Source of the DNA: Xestospongia muta
Taxonomy: Eukaryota; Porifera; Demospongiae; Haplosclerida; Petrosiidae
Assembly: GCA_963693285.1 (NCBI GenBank)
Contig: OY848917.1
Span: 31,507,245-31,571,244, forward strand
Reading direction: 5' to 3'
Length of the DNA: 64,000 nt
The position numbers and the translations under genes were made by a program. Below are positions 48,642-61,687 of the stretch, one piece after another. The stretch's first letter is position 1, and every line of letters begins with the position of its first letter. The notes below the pieces were generated by a model. That model worked only from the letters and a program-made list of their open reading frames with translations. It did no database searches and was not told the DNA's origin.

Positions 48642-48720
48642 TGTATGTATATGTATGTGTATATAATAATAATATATGTATATATATAATTATATATATT
48701 AAATATATATATAATATAAA
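48560..48720. repeat. (TA)n / (TATG)n microsatellite
   Basis: A long TA run (48567-48614 region), then 'tatg' repeats to about 48660, then further AT-rich simple sequence. It lies in the intron between the exon remnants and the membrane exon. Confidence 0.9.
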
Positions 48721-48798
48721 TAATTGGGTTTAGTTACATTTGTATTATGGATGATTTTTGTTGAGCTCTAGGATCCATGTTATACTTAAATATCTTAC

Positions 48799-49175
48799 CC
48801 ATATTGTAACTTCGCTTAAAAGATTAAGAATGTGATGTTCATTTAGACTGGTGCAAAATGGTTCCAAAACAATGTAAGCAACATGAGATGGAAATGTTAT
48901 AAATTTAAAAATAAATATTGACTTCTCTGAGACCAATTGCTTTTACTCCTCCTGAGAAAAGGATGGCATCTAAGAATAACAGCAGCAGTAGTAGTAACAT
49001 TTAGACTGGTGCAAAATTGTTCCAAAACAATGTAAGCAACATGAGATGGAAATGTTATAAATTTAAAAGTAACATTGACTTCTCTGGGACCAGTTGCTTT
49101 TACTCCTCCTGAGGAAAGGATGGCATCTAAGAATAACAGCAGCAGTAGTAGTAACTCTTCTACTAGCCATAACAC
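48799..49175 (-). pseudogene. Tandemly duplicated remnant of the ectodomain exon (block A)
   Basis: From 48799 (donor GTAAGATATT follows) upwards, - reads ...FKFITFPSHVAYIVLEPFC then TSLN..HILNLL.EVTIW, matching the end of the block B first exon. A second copy (FKFITFPSHVAYIVLEQFC) lies about 150 bp upstream, each preceded by 'gatgccatcct' and Gly/Val codons. The two copies are in different frames and a stop lies at 48897-48899. The part encoding the signal peptide in block B is missing; ATG at 49175 (MLWLVEELLLLLLLFLDAIL) could supply a substitute signal peptide. Confidence 0.65.
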
Positions 49176-49179
49176 TAGT

Positions 49180-50140
49180 TTTCCTAGTAAGTCTGTTTCT
49201 AACAGACAAAGCTTTTCCGAGTTATATTGTCCTCATCACAATGGTGAATAAACTTTAATTATATTGATCACTCATCACTGATCTAGAGAAGTAAATTAGC
49301 ACAATTAGTAATTAAATTTATTGATAATATTGTTCAGACAATATTAAAATTGCTTTAACTGGTACTTCAATTGTATTTTAGGCATAACTTAATCACTAAA
49401 TTTTCAAACCTGATAATGCCTTTGTGTTTCCAACACAGGAAAAAGAGTAAATTCTCTCAAGAGTGGATAAAGACAATCGCTCCTTGGTTAACTTATTCTT
49501 AATCATTTGATGGAGGTTTCTGTCTTCTTTGTGTCATCTTTACAATGGTATTCGTTCGTTCTTAGAGAGAGAGAGAGAGTCCATGCATCAAGAGTTAAAA
49601 TATATTACATCTGAGTCTGGAATCTATCTATTAATTCGTTCAACTATCCATCTATCCATTATACCATGCATCCATCTATTAATCTATCAATCCATCCATC
49701 AATTCAAACCATCATATATCTCTTTATTCTTTACTTGTCAATCATCTTACATTGATATTCTGTTGTGATTTAAATGGCATAGTGATGACATTTTTCTCAC
49801 TGGAATAGGAGTTTTAGTGATGTTCTTATCAAGTAAGAATAATTGATAGATACTTTCAACAAACTACTCAATGGTTTTTTCAATCAATAGGTATGTGGTT
49901 CAGGAAAACAGAAAGAGGCAGAGGCAAGTATTAAGAGATTTTTCAAATTTACTAAATTCAATCAGAGCAGTTCTGTACAGTTATGTGTGTGTGTGCGTGC
50001 ATGTGTGAAATAAAATGTATCTTTCCATTAGATCAACTAAAACCTTATAAAACTGTCAAATAAGTGAGAGTGGTTCTCATATATTCTAAAAGCACAGGGC
50101 CAAACTCTAATCCACCCTATATAGGGTGGATTGGAGTGAC
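49180..50140. other. No supported gene
   Basis: AT-rich; (CATC)-type simple sequence near 49640-49700. A hairpin lies at 50105-50136: arms of 16 nt (ctctaatccaccctat) with one G-T pair. Confidence 0.4.
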
Positions 50141-50146
50141 TTAAGA

Positions 50147-50468
50147 ATGGACTGATGCCTTTTTAAAATTAGAAGAACAAACTGTTGGAGATGACAATTT
50201 AGTTCATACCTTAGTGATACATGAACATTTAAACTGGTATGTGTATGTTCAGGGACAGAAATGTATTTCAGGTCTCCCAATCAAGCATGCATCTCTGACT
50301 AATACATCTGTAGATAATATACGAAAAATTCTGTTGACATCTGTGTTTTATGTTGTGGTAACAATGATGAAACTTTACTCCCCTAATTATATCCACAGAA
50401 AAGGTATTATAATTCAGGTATGTAGATTATGTTTGTCGTACAGTGCTCACACAGCACTTTTTGTATAG
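50147..50468 (+). pseudogene. Coding-like fragment, unrecognised
   Basis: An open + stretch reads DAFLKLEEQTVGDDNLVHTL then VIHEHLNWYVYVQGQKCI, SGLPIKHASL and so on. It has no start codon upstream and ends without a clear family match. It reads more like protein than the surroundings. Possibly a transposon protein remnant. Confidence 0.3.
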
Positions 50469-52784
50469 GTCACGGCACTTGGCCTAGCTTCCATGATATA
50501 GACCATACCAGTACTAGTATAAGGTGTGATGATTAGGAGTTTATACTTTCTCAGATATCTAATTATTACTAGTTCAGTAACTAACACTAATTGATGTAAC
50601 AAATGTAATGAATACATTCACACTCTAAATCAAATGCTTACACAAGTTGAAGCAGGCAAAGGAAAGGATGCCAACAAGAGTCATCTCTCAAAGTTAAAGC
50701 CACACCAATTATTGTTTCTAAGCACACCAACCAGAAAAGGAAGAGCAACTACAACAACTGCATCAAAACAGAACATATCAGCAATGCATTGATCCTCTGC
50801 AAAGATATGTCTTGAAAGAATTAATGAAGAGAGAGGATGAAGTTAAACTAACAGAAATAGTGAGAGAAAATTCACTGATTATTAAAATAGAGTTCAATCC
50901 TCAAGAATCCTAAAAATGACTGCATATAAGTACATATGTTAGTAACATGAGGGTGTAACAGTCATATTGTTGATAATTTTATTCATCAACTAAATCATAT
51001 TTCATACAAATATTAGCAAACATTGCTTAATGAAGTCATAATGCCACCACATTTACATTTTGTAATGTGTCTGCTGACACTGGGCCCATACAGTTTGGAC
51101 TGCTTTTAGACAAATCTTATTAACTGTTTGTGTCTGCTAAAATATTTTTATTTACAATATTGATGATGTCCATTCATTATTGATATGTATGAATAATAAC
51201 TTGCGTGTTTGCTATGGAAACGGTTTACAGCTTATAATGATGGCTATTCTAGGTCACAGTTGTAAGCACAGATGTTCATTTGTCTACCATTTTCTATCCA
51301 ATGCTTGACACACACAATGTTGACAAAAAAGGAATAACTTTTAAAGACTAAGTCAAATTGTCAAGTTAAAAATATAATATTTTTGATTTCATAACTTTCA
51401 GTACATTGCTTCTAACACCAGATATTAAAGAATACATCATTTACATGCAGTAGACTGACAAGACATTTTATATATACTCCAGTGTCAGGATAAATATCTT
51501 CTATCATAGTGAGTCAAATTATTGCATTTTTTCACGATTTTCCCTTGCTTGCATGACTGAGTCAATATATACAAATACTGACAGCTGAACAAGAGACAAT
51601 CATGTAGGCTGGGAAACAGTACAAATTTGTACAGTAGTAGAATACTGCTTTAAGATTATAACCATACTGTGTCTATAGATAGCCGGCATAAAATGAAATA
51701 TTTAATGATCAATTTATCAGTACTATGTCATAGGTGCTGTATTTTAAAGCCTGGAACCTAAATGTAATTGATCAATTTTTAGGTCATTTTTGATTGATTT
51801 TTAAACACTGTAATGTACAGTCTTTTGGAAAAAGTAATGTTTTTTGTTATAAGCCTAATATTAATGATTGATATAGAATGGAGTATTTTTGACACAAGTT
51901 TAAATTGTTTGAACAACCATGACTTTTAATAAAGTCTGTATATTGACCTTATTAAATCAATTTTTGAGAATTTCCTAGAGGGCTAGTCAAATTAACAAGT
52001 AATAATAAACAAGTAAATTTTAATGCTATAACTGATGTTAACATCATTTCAACTGTTTTGTCCGGGTAGACTACAACAACACTACTGATTAAATTGTACT
52101 GAAACCACTCCTTTAGCACTTCTTAATTAGTCATATGCTTAATACCCCACTTTTAAAACAAACTTGTACAGTTTATAAAGTAAATATATTTATAGAATTG
52201 GCCTTGATAAAAGTAAGGAAGCAAGTGAAACTAAATTAAAACATTTAACAAGTTTACAGAAAAAGTGAAGTATCTAAGACATATATAATATTACAACACT
52301 TGAACAATATCTGTACTTTAATATAGCATAAAAAGTCAATAACTAATGAAAATTTACTCGTTATTGACATCAACTGTAAATTGTTTGTATAGACATTCAT
52401 TGATCACTGCGTGTTGTTACATTTTTATCATTGTTATTTGCAACAGAGAGTGTTATTCTGCTACTAGTTTAGTTGGCTACTTGTCTGGACAAACTAACTG
52501 TAACTGCCCAAGTTCTCTTTATTTATAAGATATTACAACAGGATGGAAATGACATAATAGTGACATAATAATGATGTACTACACTCAGTGACAAATAACA
52601 AATAAATATAGTTATTAGTCCAAATGACTCTGTAACATGTTTTAAAGGAGGAATTAATTTGATTGGTCAATCACCAAGTGATTCTTCCAAATGATCCTTT
52701 AGCTAAAGGTAAGAAAATAATTTGTTCAGGTAAGTGTACAATAATCTGTATGCTAATTAATTCAGTCCAGCATGTGTATGTATT

Positions 52785-55726
52785 TCAATTAGAGGCCTCG
52801 TCATCAATCTGCTGACTGCTATGTAAATCATCAGCTCCCGTAACGTTATTACTATCTGATATTCCAGATGCTTTCTTTAAAATCCAAGCAATTAAAGCAA
52901 GTAGAAGAGCTGGAAAAAATTGAGACAGCTGATTTAACACTCCAGTTTTGTCAGGGCCAGTAAAAAGAATAACATTCAAATATACAGCACCAAACATACC
53001 AATAAACAAAACAATCATAGTCAAAATGACAAAACAATTCGGGTAGTGAGGACAAATTTATGCTTATTAACTTTGTTTGAGTTTTCACATTGGTTCTCAG
53101 CTTTGTTTGAGTTTTCACATTGGTCCTTGACTTTGTTTGAGTTTTCAAATTGCTCTAATGCATACACAAGATATACAATAACTACTGTGGCAGTTGTTAT
53201 TGTTACTATTATCATTGAAGAAACTCTCAGAGGATTAATTAAAATTGCCAAGCTAAGTCCATAGGTAACTATTGATACAATAAAAGCTGAGACAGTCAAT
53301 GAAAGTACTGCTATGAACTGTAATATGTGAGAACACATACTACAACAGCAAATTTTTTTCAAAGATTCACGAAGTTCCATCTTTTTTCTTTTATAGCAAA
53401 ACATAAAGCTATGATAAATTCATATAATAAGCAACTCGCAAATACTAAAAACCATGCAATATAGTGTTTCAGCAAACCACTCTGGAAACCATGAGTAAAA
53501 ATGTGCATCGCTGCCATTACAGATGGAATTATTTCACCTACACTCAAACAAATGACAAGTGACCAGAATATGTTCTTACGATGAAATTGTACTTCAAAAA
53601 TCTTAAAGACAGTTGCATCCGGATCTTCACACCACTTATCATGATACTTCCAAAGTAGTACACTAGTCAACACTTGGGAAAATATTCCAAATAAAATCCA
53701 TGCTATAGAATTCATCCATACATATTTCTCTTTGTCAAAATGTAAAGGGATGGCTTCATCATTGTTGGCATTTTCTGGTTTGTATAGACTGTAGCCTTGA
53801 ACACTTGGATCTATTCCACGAGAAATAGATTTCCTTCCTTTAACTGCATAAGATTTTAACTGTATGTGACAGGAATACGTGTATAAATACAAATGGACAT
53901 ATATATGCTATGATACATACGTATATGTGGGATGAAAAATAGAAAGGGTCCTTAGCGTGAAATTTTTTGTCAAGGGGTTAAACATGGAATTGTGTTCTTA
54001 AATAACTTAAAAAACTCACCATATCCATTTTATTCTATTTTATTATATTTTAAATGTTCGTTTGATGATAGTGTCAAACCACATTTTGAGATAGACAACA
54101 GTTTTTAAAATTAGATATTCAAGTTTTATGTTGAAATGTACCACTAAAATTTCAAAGATTAAGTTTATAACGATATCTATGTTTCTGGGTATGTTACATA
54201 ATGATACAGTTATGAAAGAAATGAGGATTCTGGTCATTCAATTTTTTTCTTTCTGGTGCCAAGCCAGCTGGAAAGGTAATTTATGGGATATATATATATA
54301 TAAGAAAGTATTGTGTTGGTATGAGTCACACTCCATATTTAACACACTAAATGTCTTCTCTTCAGTGTTCTATTATTCACAAATATACTCATTATCTGTT
54401 CTGCATCAAAGTGGAATTCACAAGTAATTCATTTATGCTTTCCAAGTCTTACTTGATTAGCAAGTTTTACTATCAAGAAAGACTAGCTCAAGTTTAAACT
54501 TACAACAGCAGTTGCACTCTGTTCACAAGACCCTGAACCACACAGGTAATGCAATAAATATTTTTTAAATGTGTGTGATCAATTAAACTTGCAAAGTGGT
54601 GAAATATTAATTATTGTTTGGCTAAATCACACTGACTGTGACAAACTACGCTTATGAGCGAGCTGCAATAAATTTACAAATTTACTTAGCTTTGTTGTTA
54701 GGTTCATTATATAGGGTTAAATACAGATAGCGTTTTGGAGAAAAGGTCAGAGTTCATTGCAATTCAATAAGAAATTTTTGGAATTGCTTCTGGCACTAGC
54801 AGTGCATGAAAGCTTTAGATTTAGCAAATTACAATCTACCAGTGTAATAAATCTGTTTTTAGATTGCTTGGGCTCATCATCATGTTACTCCGACACCTAC
54901 AATAATTATAATATAATTAGTTTACCCAGCCACGAGCTCATGCACAACAGTATAGTAACCATAAACCTTATTAAGTGAAATTAAATAAACTCAAACTTTT
55001 ATGTATAAATATTGAATTACTACAATTTACAATAGCTAAAAGTCGTAAGTAAAGCAAAAACTAACTTTGGTCAAAAATGTCCTTTTACACTATATATATT
55101 TTGCTATCCTGTAAAATGACTACATTAACCTAAGGACCTTTCCTATTTCCCTTGCCTCGTATGTATATATAATATTTAATATAATAAACTAATAATTGTT
55201 TTTAGATACTTTTGTATTATGGATGATATTTCTGTTGGGCTCTAGACTAGTTCCATATTATACTTAAATATCTTACCCATATTGTAACTTCATTTAAAAG
55301 ATTAAGAATGTGATCTTCATTTAGACTGGTGCAAAATGGTTCCAAAACGATGTAAGCAACATGAGATGGAAATGTTATAAATTTAAAAGAAATCTGTTCC
55401 AGGATGGTAGGAGATGCAAATAACAACACTGATGAATAGCTCCATAAAAACACATAATCAGCTTCATAAATCATTGTTTCATTGGTAACAATTGCAATGA
55501 CAGGATGAATAGGTATACTATCAATATCATCAGTAAAGTTGATGTAGTATTTCACTTCTACTAATAGAGCAGGATGCTGATTAACTGGATAAAAGGCTTT
55601 AGTGAGACTGTAAATATTTTCACTGTTTGAAAAGATTCCATTCTCAAGCTCGGTAAATGAATCAACACAAGCCAATATAATAGGTAGAAAAAACAGCTGG
55701 AAAAGTGACGAGTTGACCTTGATCAT
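52785..55726 (-). pseudogene. Multi-pass membrane protein with ectodomain exon (block B), frameshifted
   Basis: Exon 1 is 55726-55277 (150 codons): signal peptide MIKVNSSLFQLFFLPIILAC, then a Cys-poor ectodomain ending ...LNEVTIW before GTAAGA. Exon 2 begins at 53859 after CATACAG and is homologous to 47248-48312. It has two frame breaks relative to block A: one base lost in an A-run near 53390 (where block A has AAAGGAGAAAAG), and a second near 53040. It also has three tandem copies of a 10-residue QCENSNK piece (about 53070-53150). The final part (IGMFGAVYLNVILFTGPDK...) is open to TAA at 52785. The 1.4-kb intron is long for this locus. Alternative: sequencing errors in homopolymers, in which case it is the functional copy. 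Confidence 0.75.
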
Positions 55727-56019
55727 GACATCTCCAAGGGCGGATCTAAGGGGTGCCTGGGATACACATGTACCCCTTTTTATTCTAAAATAATATTCAT
55801 AGTCAATCATACGTCACATGCTGTGGTAATAATTATTATTTTAAGTATATTCATATGAAATTCTTGCAATCACACCTTACAAAGCTATACATGAATGTTT
55901 TACTAATGTGATAATACAATATTTGTTGTGATAAGCCACATGTACATATATTGAATAACATTCTGAATAAGGCAAAGTGCCAGCTAACATTGACTACTAT
56001 GGGACTAGTTGGCGTTACT

Positions 56020-56090
56020 TCTCCTAAAAAAGGATGGCATCTGAGAATGATGATCACAGAATTAGTAGCTTTTCTACTAAACTCTTGCTC
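56020..56090 (-). pseudogene. Extra ectodomain-module relic upstream of block B gene
   Basis: On -, ...RCHPFLGEVTPTSPIVVNV resembles the pieces at 48920-49110 that read RCHPFL and DAILSSGGVKATGPREVNV. It shows that the module repeated in block A also exists once in block B. Confidence 0.4.
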
Positions 56091-56425
56091 TTCTAGTAAC
56101 TTGGTGGAGTAAAGGTGTAACAATCATGTCATTGAGGAATTTATTTATCTATTCAATCATATTCCATACAAAGCAACAGGAAATATCATAACACCTCTCA
56201 TAATGAAGTCATAATGTTACCACATATTTATTTTGTAATGTGTCTTCCGTCATTGAGCCCATACAATTCAGACTGCTTTAACAATTTTTTTTAACTGTTT
56301 GTGTCTGTTGGCACTGTACAAATTAAAGAACTCACTTATTATATATTTATATATATGACAGTTTGTAACATAATTATTTTGAAAATATATTAGCAAACAT
56401 TGTTTTTATTAAAGCTTTTAAAGAC

Positions 56426-59400
56426 TCATTTTCCTCGAAGATCATCACATGGAGCTTTTCCTTCTGAAATGGCTTTAATTTTAGTGATTAGATCGTAAAT
56501 TATCTTTTCCCCAACTATAGAGTCTTGTTTGTAATCTGGATGAGTATGCACAAACTGTCTTATCCAGTTAGCTGTAGTTGGCAATTCACCTGAATAATTA
56601 ATAGACACATATGAGAACTGAAATATAATGTATGGAAGAATATGTCATGGATTTATTAGAGTTACTTCTTAATATAGTAAGATACAGCGTATGTCCAAAT
56701 ATTAATAAAAGGGACAAAGCACATTAGCAATGGTTCCTTATACAAAAATTCTAAAATAAATGCTAAATACATTCAGTATTTGGTGTTAATGGCTAAACTG
56801 CTGTTATTGACACAAATTGCTTATTTTAAATGTTGTTAAAGTTAGATCAATGCATGCTGATATTAAAAGAAAGATGTAAATTGAACCACACTAAGATGTT
56901 GAAAATCTTAAAGTTATAAAATGACATAATAATTTAGTCACCAAAATCAATAATTAATTGTGATTTATTATGCGTATTGTTTACCAGAAGCTTTTTTAGA
57001 CAAGAAGTCCAAATACTGTCCCAGAGTACACATTGTCTTAACATCAACATTCATACAGTTTAAATACATTCTGATAAGTGGAATAACACCAATGAAATCA
57101 GTCTAAAAGAAATAGTAAAATTATATACAACTGTAACTACATAAAGTGTAATCTTTTGTATGGACTCTGTTATCTGAAATACATGTACTTACATTCCCAT
57201 TAAAAATTGTGTCAACACTCATCTTTGTGTACTCATCATCATGTGATGATGACATTAAACCCTCGAGCTCCTTTTTATTGCTGCCATCTCCTGATAGCAT
57301 ATCCTTACGAAAATAAAAGAGTTCACAACCAATAGCATTTCGCACTATTGATCTCTTCATGTTATCTTCAATCTATGAATACAAATTTATTAAAGATTTA
57401 TTTTAGTAGTTAAAATCATTATGAATATACCTTTGAAAATGGAATAATAAAGTTGAGTTTAAATGAGAGAATAGCTCGTGTTAACAATACAATAAATGTA
57501 GCAAATGCAGCATTTTCAAACTCAGTAATTTGTAACTACATATAGGAGAGGATGAGAGTGACCAGACAAAATTCAGGATATTAAATGACCTTACATCCAT
57601 AACTCTAAATTCAACTCGCCAGCCAATATTTGAATTAGGAGGTGGAACTTTAAATCGCATACTCTGCCAATTTGTGCTTTGAATGTTCTTTTCAACAAGA
57701 CATTACTCATTAGTAATTAAATTAATGTTCTTACCTCAAAATGACCTACATCATTTTCTATGTCCTGATCAAGGTCTTCAGCAAATACATAGAGAGGATC
57801 TCGAACAAATATGTTAGCAATATGCTTAGCCAATACTTCATCTATGCCTATTATATATCAACAAATACATTATCTTTATATATACAGATAAAGCACTATT
57901 ATTACTAACCATTTTCTAATAAAGTGTAATAAGCAGTTTCATTAATAGGAACATATGTATCATTGTAGTCAGAATTGTCTAAATACATTGAAATACAGCC
58001 ATATCTAGAGTTGGGAATGTATCTTTCACTGTGAGGCTAAAGTATATATATAGAGGTTAATAAAGTATCATATCATAAGTATATTTACATCCCTTTCTTC
58101 TGCAGTTCTGTCATCACTAGCATCTGTCATCATACCCCATCTACAGTCCACATCAGACAAATAACCTCGATATATAGGAGAGCCAGCAGTAATAGCTAAC
58201 TAAAGTTATTAATAATATAATGTATTACTATGTGCTACACTAACCATTATGGGACAAAAAACTGATAGTTGATCATACAGGTGACGAGTTTCATTGATGT
58301 CATGTCCTTGAATAGTTACCTATAAAAGTAATTATTTTATATATACTTAGATTACTGCACTAAATTTCAATCATGTAAGAGTACATGTCAATTGGTACTA
58401 GAGGAGTGTAATAAATACGCAGTTTTTACCTGTAAACAAGTAGCTGTACCAAAAGCAGAAGAGTCCAAATAGATATGGTCAGGTTTAGCTGTTTCTTCAC
58501 TTTGTAGAAAAGGTTCAATGAAAGGAGTAGGTGTAGCTGTGTCCCTATAGACTATAAAAATCATAAATACTTTAGTCTATTTCAATAATAGTAATATAAT
58601 AACACTTTGTATGCATACAATTACCAAAAACACATTTTATACAATTTTTAAAACAAAAATTTCAAACAAGATCTGTGGTATTTAATATTACTATCATTTA
58701 TTTGTATATCTTTGAAGCTGTTGTCTGGGACCATGTCTCTACAGTGAGCACATACTGTTATATTATATACACTTTGTGTTTGCATGTGAACACTCTGGAC
58801 TTGCTTAAACGATCTTATGATGATTTAGAAAATGTTGAAAATCATACATTAAACATCCTCACTTGGTATATTTTGATAAACCTTTTCTCCTCTCCTGTTG
58901 AAAATATTATCCCGTATACTCCTATATAGTATAGTACACATTACAATATTATTGCAACTATTTTATTGACTAACACATATCTTGGATGACCTGCCCAAAC
59001 TTCTGCTTTAGGATAAAAATAAGAACCAGTTACAATTGGATCAGGCACATATTGGGGTTCTGTAAATCCTGGACAACCCATTCTATTTATATTGTAAGAA
59101 TAATGTTATTAGGGAATAATTATTTAACCTTGGAAACACTGACAAACATAATGGAAAGATAGATGATCCTTCAAGGACTTCATAAAGAACCTTACGCCTA
59201 CAGAATATATATGCTATATATCAATACAAAGAGACACAGTTACAACATTATTTCTGCTTTAATGGAAAAAATATGATTAAGAGTATTTCTATATTATTAA
59301 ATTTTTGACATTTTTGACATTTATTTTATTTAATGCCAAAAAATATAAAATTTATTTAATCTATAGTTCATGTATAAAATGTCATCAATCAACAAGTAAG

Positions 59401-60516
59401 AAAAAATCCATCATCCATACATAATGAAATTCATGTCCATGAGAAGTGAATTGCAAATTTGCAGTCTTCATATAAAATAAAAAATGACCATTACCTGAGT
59501 TTCATATTAATTTCAACCAAGTTCATATCACTCAAACAACTTCCATAAGGTACACCAGGAGTACCTACAAGGAAATGTATGCAACACATTTATCTCTTTC
59601 CTCTAAGGAATATTTCAATGATAACAAACCTTCTATGACATGACTTGCAGATTCAAGACTCCAGTGTGTTTCAATATTACTAACAAAAAGAAAACAATAT
59701 TTAAAATATATCCTGCAACTCTCACAAATGTAACATTCATTTTAAACTAGGTCACCTATTGAGTCATAAGCACTGTAGTCATCGTGTAAGGAAATCATAT
59801 TGCTCTCAATATAATTTGTATAAAAGATCTATTCTTTAAATTAAGATTAGGTTTTTACATAAACACTATAATATTGATTAAAATGGCAATCACATTGAGT
59901 CAAAGAAGGAGACTTACACTAAACTATTCATGCACAGCCACCAAATGCACTTAAATTGGGCATATCTGATCCATGCACAGAAAGACAATAACTTGTTACA
60001 AAAAATATTAATAATTCCATTATATTTTATAAGTGATGTAAAATTAATTAGTGGAATATCTGTTCATATTATATTATACATGTGCATGTTGGTAAAGCTA
60101 TATGAGGTTAGTGACTGTATTGTGGATATGAAAATGATGACTCCAATACGTGAGAAATTGTTAACAAAAAATACACAAAGAACATAAACTTTCCAGTCAA
60201 AACTAAAAATTGCAAAGAAAGGTGTATTTAGTGTGATTGGACACATGTTTGTGACTATTTTAACTATTTATTAGTTGAATGCATATACAGTGTATTACAA
60301 ATAACTAATTCAGAATGCACAATTATTGGAATATGATAAATGGTTACTGTATAACAAATTATAATTCCTTATTAACAATAGATAAAGTTATAACAATTCT
60401 TACTGAGGATCGGCACTTATTCGTTTCTCATTTAATTTCTTGTATAATTGAGGTGATGTCAAACACAATCGTGCTGTCTGGTTTTCATGATCTAATGTAA
60501 GCAGGTTAAATTCAAT
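56426..60516 (-). CDS. GCLC: Glutamate-cysteine ligase catalytic subunit, 16 exons (5' exon missing)
   Basis: Exons on -: 60516-60404, 59679-59630, 59564-59495, 59197-59129, 59082-58975, 58921-58863, 58551-58430, 58319-58245, 58199-58089, 58036-57910, 57847-57735, 57687-57595, 57535-57431, 57372-57193, 57102-56985, 56589-56426. All junctions are GT-AG and in phase; total 558 codons to TGA. It follows animal GCLC throughout: [130 protein letters not shown] and HPDYKQDS. The enzyme makes gamma-glutamylcysteine, the first and rate-limiting step of glutathione synthesis, in the cytosol. About 50 N-terminal residues, including the WGDE.EY region, are missing and should lie upstream, beyond the copia element. 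Three donors are GTTAGT. Confidence 0.97.
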
Positions 60517-61370
60517 CTATAATGAAATGAAATAATATAAAGTTGATGAATTTTTGAATTTAAAATATTAAGTGAATAAATTCATTGAATGTACATTTAA
60601 TCAAGCTACTACCGTATAGAATGATAAAGTACAATATTTTTCAACCATTACTGTAACTTTATCTTAATAATTGAATAATACATTTGCAACTTGTTTTGAT
60701 GTAACTAGTGTAATGCTATAATCTTATAAATTATAAATATGATTAATACTTTCTGTTTAAACACCTTTTACATTTCAAAGTAAGTAAAGCCTATATCTCT
60801 ATCTAATTATAATAAGTTCAGATAGAAAATAATAATAATCAATACAAACACAATTATAGTGTCATAGTGTCATTGCTTAGATAAACCTATACAGTTCCTT
60901 AGAACACTCAATCAAATACTTTCAAATTAGAAAATATACAACAGTTCCATTTAAAATATTCAATCCTAATCAGACAACCAGGAGGTCATAATATTAACTA
61001 ATACTTCATTATATCTATTTTTAATATTTGAGCAATAAAAGAACAATAGGTGATGTGCTATAATATATATTCCCACTACATCACATTATTATTATGAACA
61101 GTTTCCTTCTTAACAAGTTTAACACTCTTGCTAGTGTGACATTAAACACAATATATTGATCTAATAATATGGAGCCAAACACACAAACTGCGGTACGTGT
61201 GAATTGAATAACAATTGGAAATCATTATTCTCTTTCCTTGTACACCAATATCTATGGTTTGGTCTAATTGTATGATACAATACCAAATTATATAGATATG
61301 ATATAATGAAACAAATATTAGCTAAACAAACTGTTAAAAGCAATACATTTATTAATGTTTAATGTCAAGA
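60517..61370. other. AT-rich sequence in the first visible GCLC intron
   Basis: No N-terminal GCLC exon could be recognised here. Very AT-rich, no gene seen. Confidence 0.5.
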
Positions 61371-61379
61371 TACTTGATA

Positions 61380-61687
61380 TTTGTGTTCATTTTAATGCTT
61401 AACAATGTCTAGACATACAGCAATACATTATAAGTCCTTTAATGCATATTATATATGTTAAAGTTTACAACGGTGAATGACTAGATCAAACTCAAAGTAT
61501 CTTGAATGAAAAACAATGAGAGACAGTGTATGAGAGAGAACAACAACTAACAAAAGAATCAGTTACTTATATAGTGCATAAACAATTCTAGAAAGTTCTA
61601 CAGTAACATGTGCAAAGGGACCTTCTAGACTTAATCATACAAAGGTTACGTACTATCAAAATGATATTATAAGTGACAAACAATCAG
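61380..61687 (-). repeat. Candidate 3' LTR of the copia element
   Basis: Lies directly after the end of the RNase H remnant. On - it contains 'cactatataagtaactg', a TATA-like promoter, and 'tctctctcatacactgtctc'. The other LTR is outside the window, so limits are a guess. Confidence 0.35.

Larger units (their letters stand above)
46250..51130. repeat. Segmental duplication, block A
   Basis: 46360-47190 resembles 51530-52310, the membrane exon at 47248-48312 resembles 52785-53859, 48490-48900 resembles 55090-55390, and 50945-51130 resembles 56115-56320, all in the same order. The blocks are therefore tandem copies of about 4.9 kb. 49200-50900 has no clear counterpart. Confidence 0.85.
51500..56320. 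repeat. Segmental duplication, block B
   Basis: Counterpart of 46250-51130 in the same orientation and order (see block A). 51145-51285, between the blocks, is a separate copy of 35816-35965. Confidence 0.85.

Noticed and set aside
58675..58929. + strand frame of 84 codons
   Set aside because: Overlaps the GCLC exon at 58863-58921 on the other strand and has no support.
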